Source: Coccinella septempunctata (Eukaryota; Arthropoda; Insecta; Coleoptera; Coccinellidae). Taken from it: a stretch of DNA of 64,000 nucleotides. How positions within the stretch are numbered: the first letter of the stretch is position 1; each line of letters starts with the position of its first letter. Positions 59,701 to 64,000 of this stretch are shown piece by piece. The notes beneath the pieces are model-generated. The model did no database searches. It was not told the DNA's origin and worked only from the letters and a program-made list of their open reading frames with translations. The stretch spans positions 37,403,021-37,467,020 of the forward strand of contig NC_058193.1 of the NCBI RefSeq assembly GCF_907165205.1, written 5' to 3'. A program made the translations under genes and the position numbers.

Positions 59701-61980
59701 AATTTGTTCTTTGAAAATTGCATGATGTGAAATATAGTATGAAGTAGGGGATTTAAATTCTGATGTTGGGACTGGACTCATATGCTCTCTGTTGATATAA
59801 TCTGTCATGAATTCCACGTATTTTCCTTTGAGGTTTGGATTTTTCAGGAATCGATTTTCAAGCATACAAAATCTTCTATAGGCCTGAGTGTAGGTATCAC
59901 AGAAAGACGGATTCTGTATTCGGAAAGGAAGAGGAACTGAGAATCTGCCTGTAGGCTCCCGAAAAGTCAAGGAAGAATAAATTTTCTCGCAAATTTCATC
60001 CTCAGGTGATACACAAGGAGGTTGAGGGACATTTTCGACCTCCCAAAACCTTCGCAAAATATGATCCACATTTAAATCCACAGACGAATGAAGAGATGTC
60101 AAATGGCATTTTTGAGGAGATGTAGAGGTTCGTCCTTGAAGAACGTATCCATAGATGGTCTCCAAGGCTACCGGTTGATTGGGTCCACCAAAAATTCGTT
60201 TGGACCTCAAAAGGAAAGGAACTAACTCAGCTCCTATAAGCATATCTATAGGACCTGGTTGATAAAATTTAGGGTCCGCTAATTTGAGCCCATGAATATG
60301 AGTCAAATCTCGAGGATTAATATGAAATTTGGGTTGGTTCGAACAAACCTTGGGTATGATAATGGCTTCAAGAGAGAAAGTTGGACCAGACTGATCACAG
60401 GGCTTGATAAGGCAAGAAGTTGTACCCTGAGTGGTGGATGATGTCATCCCATTTAGCCCTTCCACAGGTATTGATATCCTTCTTCGAGGAAGTCCCAAAC
60501 GTCTAACACAAGTGTCGGAAATAAAGTTTGCCATAGACCCTGTATCCAAAAGTATGCGAATTTTCTGGAAATTTCCGTTGAAATCCTTAACATGTATCAC
60601 ACAAGTAGATAATAAAATCGTTGTTAATGTTGAAGCCGTAGAAGAGTTTGTACTGACGAGAGATGTTGGAACAATAGATTGAGTTTCCCCCACCGAGTTG
60701 ACGGGTTCACTCTGATTGGATGGCTGAAGTGAAGGACTTGAACCTTTTGATGATTTATCGAAATGCAGAGTAGTATGATGTGGTAATTTGCAAATTCTAC
60801 ATTTATGACTAGAACTACAATTTCTGACAGAATGAGGAGAAATCAAACAATTAACGCATAGATTATGTTGTTTGACCAAAGAAAAACGTTCTTGGGGAGT
60901 TTTGGCTAGAAATGATTGACATTTGTATAAGGGATGAGAAGACGAACATAAAAAACACTTAGTGCTTTGGCCAGATGGACCAGGCTGGGACTCGGAAGCA
61001 ACGAAGCTAGCCACAGGCCCTCTACTAGGGGCTCGGGAAACCCGCTGAGGGATCCCACTGTTTGCATATTGCAAATTGGAAGTAGTGAATTGTACAGATT
61101 CCAAAGCTGTACATTGTCTCTCTAAAAAGGTAACCAACTGTCGATAAGTAGGAATCTCATGATTTACACTATTTTCTAACTCGAAGTCAGTACGTGTTTT
61201 AACATCTAATTTGTTCATAAGCATATTAAATAATAAGAAATCCCAATGATCGACAGGGAAATCGAGAACACGTAAAGCGGCAACATTTTCCGTAAATATA
61301 TTTAAAAGATGTCTTAATTTCACAGATGTCGGTTTCTGTACTGGTTGGGCATTGAAAATATCATTATAATACTGACTGGCAAGTATTCTTTTATTTTGGT
61401 ATCTTTTCTCTAAAATTTCGTATGCAATTTTATAATTTGCATCAATGAGAGGAATGCCTTTAATAAGTGCTAAAGGTTCGTGACTAAGGGATGTTAAAAG
61501 ATAACGAAACTTTTCAACATCAGACAAATCAGTATTTTCATGAATGATGCTCTTGAATAAGTCGAAAAAGCTAGGCCAATCTCGAAAATTGCCTGAAAAT
61601 GTTGGAATAGAAAGCTTGGGAATTCTGGCTGAAGGCTTGCAAGGTTGTAAACTAGTTTTTGATGAAGTGTTTGAAGAGGTTCCCGCAGAATTTTTCAATA
61701 ACAAATCATGTTTAATTGATTTCACGTAGTAATATGCCTGATCAGCCGCGATTCTGAGTTTATCGTACTCTGAAAATTCTTCATCTGAAATTAAACCAAT
61801 GATTGTATTGTGTGATGATCGAAAATCCTCATAAGCGCCTTCTATTTCATCAGCTCTGGCTAAAAACTGCGATTTATAAGATTCATTTGTTGATGCCTGA
61901 ATGCCTATTTCTTGAGCTTCCTTTAAACGCGAATAGGCTGTTTGGCGCAGTAAATTAGCTCTAGTTAATTTGCTGGACAT
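56767..61980 (-). CDS. BEL/Pao Gag-Pol polyprotein
   Basis: One uninterrupted frame of 1737 residues, so Gag and Pol are fused. Domains seen, with approximate residues: Gag-like DUF1759 region (115-290, LSIPTFSGNFRDW); three Cys/His knuckles (342-410, CFLC..., CVNC..., CRIC...H); aspartic protease with DTGS at 479; reverse transcriptase with FTCDIKQMYR and YIDD at 892-895; RNase H with FCDAS (Asp 1066); integrase with an HHCC-like zinc part, then D1450 (CLDFAGPF), D1516 (RSDQGTNF) and E1558 (GLAEAAVKSF), and a C-terminal DUF5641-like tail. Role: reverse transcription and integration of the element. No stop or frameshift and all catalytic residues present. Antisense frames in it are shadows. 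Confidence 0.95.
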   Translation of the reverse strand: MSSKLTRANLLRQTAYSRLKEAQEIGIQASTNESYKSQFLARADEIEGAYEDFRSSHNTIIGLISDEEFSEYDKLRIAADQAYYYVKSIKHDLLLKNSAGTSSNTSSKTSLQPCKPSARIPKLSIPTFSGNFRDWPSFFDLFKSIIHENTDLSDVEKFRYLLTSLSHEPLALIKGIPLIDANYKIAYEILEKRYQNKRILASQYYNDIFNAQPVQKPTSVKLRHLLNIFTENVAALRVLDFPVDHWDFLLFNMLMNKLDVKTRTDFELENSVNHEIPTYRQLVTFLERQCTALESVQFTTSNLQYANSGIPQRVSRAPSRGPVASFVASESQPGPSGQSTKCFLCSSSHPLYKCQSFLAKTPQERFSLVKQHNLCVNCLISPHSVRNCSSSHKCRICKLPHHTTLHFDKSSKGSSPSLQPSNQSEPVNSVGETQSIVPTSLVSTNSSTASTLTTILLSTCVIHVKDFNGNFQKIRILLDTGSMANFISDTCVRRLGLPRRRISIPVEGLNGMTSSTTQGTTSCLIKPCDQSGPTFSLEAIIIPKVCSNQPKFHINPRDLTHIHGLKLADPKFYQPGPIDMLIGAELVPFLLRSKRIFGGPNQPVALETIYGYVLQGRTSTSPQKCHLTSLHSSVDLNVDHILRRFWEVENVPQPPCVSPEDEICEKIYSSLTFREPTGRFSVPLPFRIQNPSFCDTYTQAYRRFCMLENRFLKNPNLKGKYVEFMTDYINREHMSPVPTSEFKSPTSYYISHHAIFKEQIENSSVIYKIRVVFDASLRDVQGVSLNDTLYTGPKLQKDISCLLLNFRYFRYCFTCDIKQMYRQINVNKEFWQFQKIIWRSDPSEPLREYYLRTVTYGVSCSPYLALKTLQELAKSEKARFPKAAKALEENFYIDDGLLGSDSVEDTRALQLELINLLREGGFELGKWAGNHPSLIQDFGSDVLTDCTFDKDEPSFIKVLGLKWNPKADVFSYSYYPLNKTCSKRSILSEVSRIFDPLGFVSPCLLLAKQLLQKLWQSHVSWDEELPEHIQRVWQQFKVELPGLGNIKIPRYFGFDRTSEVQIHGFCDASEIGYASVVYLRFWNSNSFKTTLVCAKCRVSPLKTQSIARLELLAALLLANLIAFVIESFKGIFTFNDIYVWSDSMIVLTWVTSSPHRWKTFIANRVRHIQEIISISSWHHVPSHLNPADCASRGLSPAQLSQFSLWWDGPEFLLKSEEHWPTQNNFHSSNGVEIPEERAPTVLLSKLITTENVILCLLSRFSSLPKIQRITAYILRFVSNGLKRNDISMFNLSISPQESDNALKYLIRVVQNDVFAEIRLKIKQNEVLPKPIRKLAPFIDQYGLLRVGGRLQKSPFSFDVKHPLLLPKVHRLTDLIIEWTHQTSLHPGLKTMQYLLLQRFWILSPRSAIYRCLSKCIRCFRCKPKSYNPFMGNLPSVRVTPLRAFTSVCLDFAGPFPLLMSKTRGAKTYKGYVCVFVCCSTRAIHFEVTSDLSSDTFLAAFRRFISRRGQCLSIRSDQGTNFKGAYNEMINLAQVTAETLSITWDFNPPSAPHFNGLAEAAVKSFKTHFYKVIGTQVLSYEEFYTLMTQIEAVLNSRPLCAVSTDPNDLQALTPGHFLVFEPLVSSIPNPDLSSLNINRLNRWQLIQRIQGDFWKRWSREYIHSLQERSKWSTSNPSLNENSLVLIKDDQQPPLRWPLARIMKLHHGDDGVARVVTLKTASGGTMQRPVVKVCPLPVH

Positions 61981-62668
61981 TATGAATCAATATAATATAA
62001 TAATCTGATATAATAAATATCCGAGGTAATAAAAAACTGAACAATGTAAATCGATTGCTAGATTTATGAAACGTGTATTAATAAATGTGTGGAAAAGGAA
62101 AACTAGCGTTTACTTCAGAAGATATGGTCGACAGTTGAATAATACAATATGATCTACAAATTTTCAAAATGTACAATAGTAAATGAAATCTGGTGTAAGT
62201 ACGTGATGAATTGCAGTAAATATGGGTCAATAATGAATGATATTCGAAAATTGTTACCCAGTAATTACGATTGATATCAAAAGCAAGTAATAATATTCGA
62301 AAGGAAGTAAAGATAAGTTGAAAAGTATGTAAATAATACACTTCAAACAGCTCCCGAAGGCAAAATACAGCGACCGCAACAAAATGTTGAACTGAATAAT
62401 TGAAAATATTGAATTTGTCATCAAAATAGCATCCACTGTTTGAATGAAGAGATATTATAAAAGATGAAGACAAATTGAAAACATTCGTTTTATAATTCCC
62501 GTTGTAAAAAAAGATGAAAATGCACCATGCGCGCTGTGACCCTGACCTTGAACCGGTCTGCCCGTGAAATGAAATGATTTTCACAAGAGAAGTATGTCGC
62601 AAAAAATAAATGAAAAAAGGTAAATTTTGGCCAAATTAAATTATGAATGAATTTTTCTGAAGGAAACA
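61981..62668 (-). other. Leader of the BEL/Pao element
   Basis: About 690 untranslated bases between primer site and gag-pol start. It likely contains the packaging signal; frames in it have no similarity to known proteins. Confidence 0.6.
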
Positions 62669-62687
62669 ATCCGGCTCGAAGGACCAA
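62669..62687 (-). promoter_or_regulatory. Primer binding site, tRNA-Tyr type
   Basis: Immediately after the 5' LTR the minus strand reads T, then TGGTCCTTCGAGCCGGATT. This is the complement of the 3' end of an insect tyrosine tRNA including CCA (acceptor strand TCGAAGGA). The match is inferred from general knowledge of that tRNA's acceptor end. Confidence 0.7.
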
Positions 62688-63123
62688 TGTCAACGTAGGA
62701 ATGAATGCTGGTTAAAAAAAAGAAAGAGAATAATTATGAAACAATATACGAGCAAGTACACCTCGAAGAGAAAAAAAAATAGGGCAACTGCTTACCTCGT
62801 TATTTTCTTGATTCCTGGATGTTCGGAGTCGTGTAGCTATGGATCACAGCAATGGATCGTATTTTCTGATTGTCGTAGTAAATATTAATAATAATTTATC
62901 GAGCGAGAGTACTCTCTAGTTCGGCCGTAAGAACAATACTGATTCCACATATGTCCGAAAAAACAGCAGTTGCGGATGTTTTCGTGGTGTAACTTGCAAT
63001 CACCGCGAAATTCGAAAATTATTGACGGAAAACAAATACTTCTTAATTTAATTTGGCCCATAAAAACAAATAACAAAACCTTATTGATAGTTTTATGAAT
63101 TAGGAAATTTAGATTCCCAAACA
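62688..63123 (-). repeat. 5' LTR of BEL/Pao element
   Basis: Upstream LTR in the element's own orientation. It should hold the promoter. It matches the 3' LTR over its full 436 bases as far as I can compare. Confidence 0.92.
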
Positions 63124-64000
63124 ATTATGTTTGCCGATTAAAAAGCTTCGAAATTTCTGTTTCTCATCCTTCGATTCCATATCTACCCCAATTTTACTTT
63201 TTTTTGCTTGGAAAAGATTGACATTTTTGGGTTGCCGCAGCCTAATAAATTGTCTGACATTTAACCAGGGGCTAATTCGAGCTAATTAATATTCTCCTCT
63301 ACGTCCATAGCCCCTGGTATTACGGGAGAAAGGATATTTCTCCAACACGCATAGGACAGGCTATCTAGTTTTTAGATCTTGAGTGCGATATTCTTAGAAT
63401 TGGAATCGATATAAACCGAAAACCTTATCAACAGTCATGGAGAAATACCGATTATAAGGATACAAATAGGGGAGACTGGGGAGGGTTGATACGTTTTTGG
63501 AATATTTATTTTTCTAAAATGAATTATATGAAGAAACAGGACTTTTATAACATTATATAATTCTTCGATTAATCGTTCAACGAAATAAATATAGAATTCT
63601 CAAAATATAAACATCCTATTCTGTACAAAACGTTGAACACAAAAACATGCAAAATGTCTCAAGCCTCCCCACATATGGGAGGATTGATACGGTGTACTGG
63701 GAGGCATGAGACACATAAACTGAAAATATAAGCCCCATTGTTATCACTTGCAAATGTCACATATAAACATTTTTGTGCCATTTCTAACACGGTCACATTC
63801 TTCTTGGCACCATTGCGAGCACACCTGACGCCTGATCCAGAATTACTAGATCAGTAGGTAGGTCAGCAATGATACTGGTTTGCTTTGGTCCCGTAGGTGC
63901 AGAAACATGTTCAGAAGGTAGGTTGGATGGTAAAAACGCCTTTATGTAGGCCTGTCCAACCAGCTCCGGAATATTTTTTTAAGATGATACATATATCAGG
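63124..64000. other. Window end: repeat-like DNA with weak transposase-like fragment
   Basis: 63460-63720 contains related GGGAGG / TTGATACG / ATGAGACA words in both orientations (for example near 63470, 63655 and 63700). On the minus strand, about 63975-63807, an open stretch reads ELVGQAYIKAFLPSNLPSE and goes on to a stop; KAFLPSNL recalls the C-terminal part of pogo/Tigger transposases, weakly. The upstream part would lie beyond the window. Confidence 0.3.

Larger units (their letters stand above)
56218..63123 (-). mobile_element. BEL/Pao LTR retrotransposon, structurally complete
   Basis: Minus-strand element of 6.9 kb: 5' LTR 62688-63123, leader with primer site, one long ORF (61980-56767), polypurine tract, 3' LTR 56218-56653. 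The LTRs are 436 bases each, start TGTTTGGG and end GTTGACA on the minus strand, and look identical by eye. ATTA stands outside both ends (56214-56217, 63124-63127), or AATTA if the LTR ends one base earlier. No env-like ORF is present, as usual for most BEL/Pao elements. Intact ORF and identical LTRs mean a recent insertion that could still be mobile. Confidence 0.93.

Noticed and set aside
56218..63123. Possible env gene that would make the BEL/Pao element virus-like
   Set aside because: No second ORF lies between the gag-pol stop and the 3' LTR.
62885..63124. 79-codon minus-strand frame, also found at 56415-56654
   Set aside because: It lies wholly in the LTRs and is duplicated only because they are; no motif.
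1..64000. CRISPR arrays, tRNA or rRNA genes
   Set aside because: No regular short direct repeats with spacers, and no tRNA or rRNA signature was seen on reading through; only the tRNA-Tyr-complementary primer site of the retrotransposon.

Overview
This window is nuclear DNA of an insect, most likely a beetle, though the order is an inference. The evidence is A+T-rich DNA, short GT-AG introns inside animal genes, insect-type gene families (concertina-type G alpha, l(3)mbt, Tantalus-type protein, tandem Tsp42E-like tetraspanins, an invertebrate tyramine receptor) and an arthropod mix of mobile elements (Penelope-like, BEL/Pao, Tc1). There are no bacterial operons, ribosome binding sites or CRISPR arrays. 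All exon limits below were set by hand from splice signals and preserved reading frames; each multi-exon model closes in frame.

Layout. 1-3.6 kb: no gene seen. 3.7-9.0 kb, minus: Galpha12/13 (cta), two coding exons around a 4.1 kb intron holding a hammerhead-ribozyme-like relic. 9.1-10 kb: old tandem duplication. 10.9-15.1 kb, plus: l(3)mbt-type chromatin protein (FCS finger, three MBT repeats, C2HC finger, SAM). It converges tail-to-tail with the splicing helicase DHX8/Prp22 (15.4-20.7 kb, minus, 15 coding exons). 21.7-22.4 kb, minus: Tantalus-domain protein. 23.1-23.5 kb, minus: an unrecognised ORF broken by one stop. 24.0-29.4 kb, plus: two tandem tetraspanins with the same exon plan. 30.7-32.0 kb, minus: a TspanC8-type tetraspanin, head-to-head with TMEM129 (32.6-35.1 kb, plus), an ER ubiquitin ligase. 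36.1-38.4 kb: a young, nearly perfect palindrome made of two 5'-truncated Penelope-like elements joined head-to-head inside a 13 bp target duplication. 40.0-45.1 kb, minus: a tyramine-receptor-like GPCR (5 coding exons). 45.2-54.2 kb: gene-poor, with decayed transposon pieces. 54.25-55.78 kb: a frameshifted Tc1 element. 56.2-63.1 kb, minus: a structurally complete BEL/Pao retrotransposon with apparently identical LTRs, one uninterrupted 1737-residue Gag-Pol ORF and a tRNA-Tyr-type primer site. 63.1-64 kb: repeat-like DNA with a weak transposase-like fragment.

The host genes are housekeeping or signalling genes with no evident joint pathway. A possible functional link is the tetraspanin trio, but the third (TspanC8) belongs to a different subgroup from the tandem pair. 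The most interesting material is mobile: the inverted Penelope dimer, several hammerhead-type motifs left by Penelope-like elements, and the recently inserted BEL/Pao copy. I did not find a convincing wholly new system.
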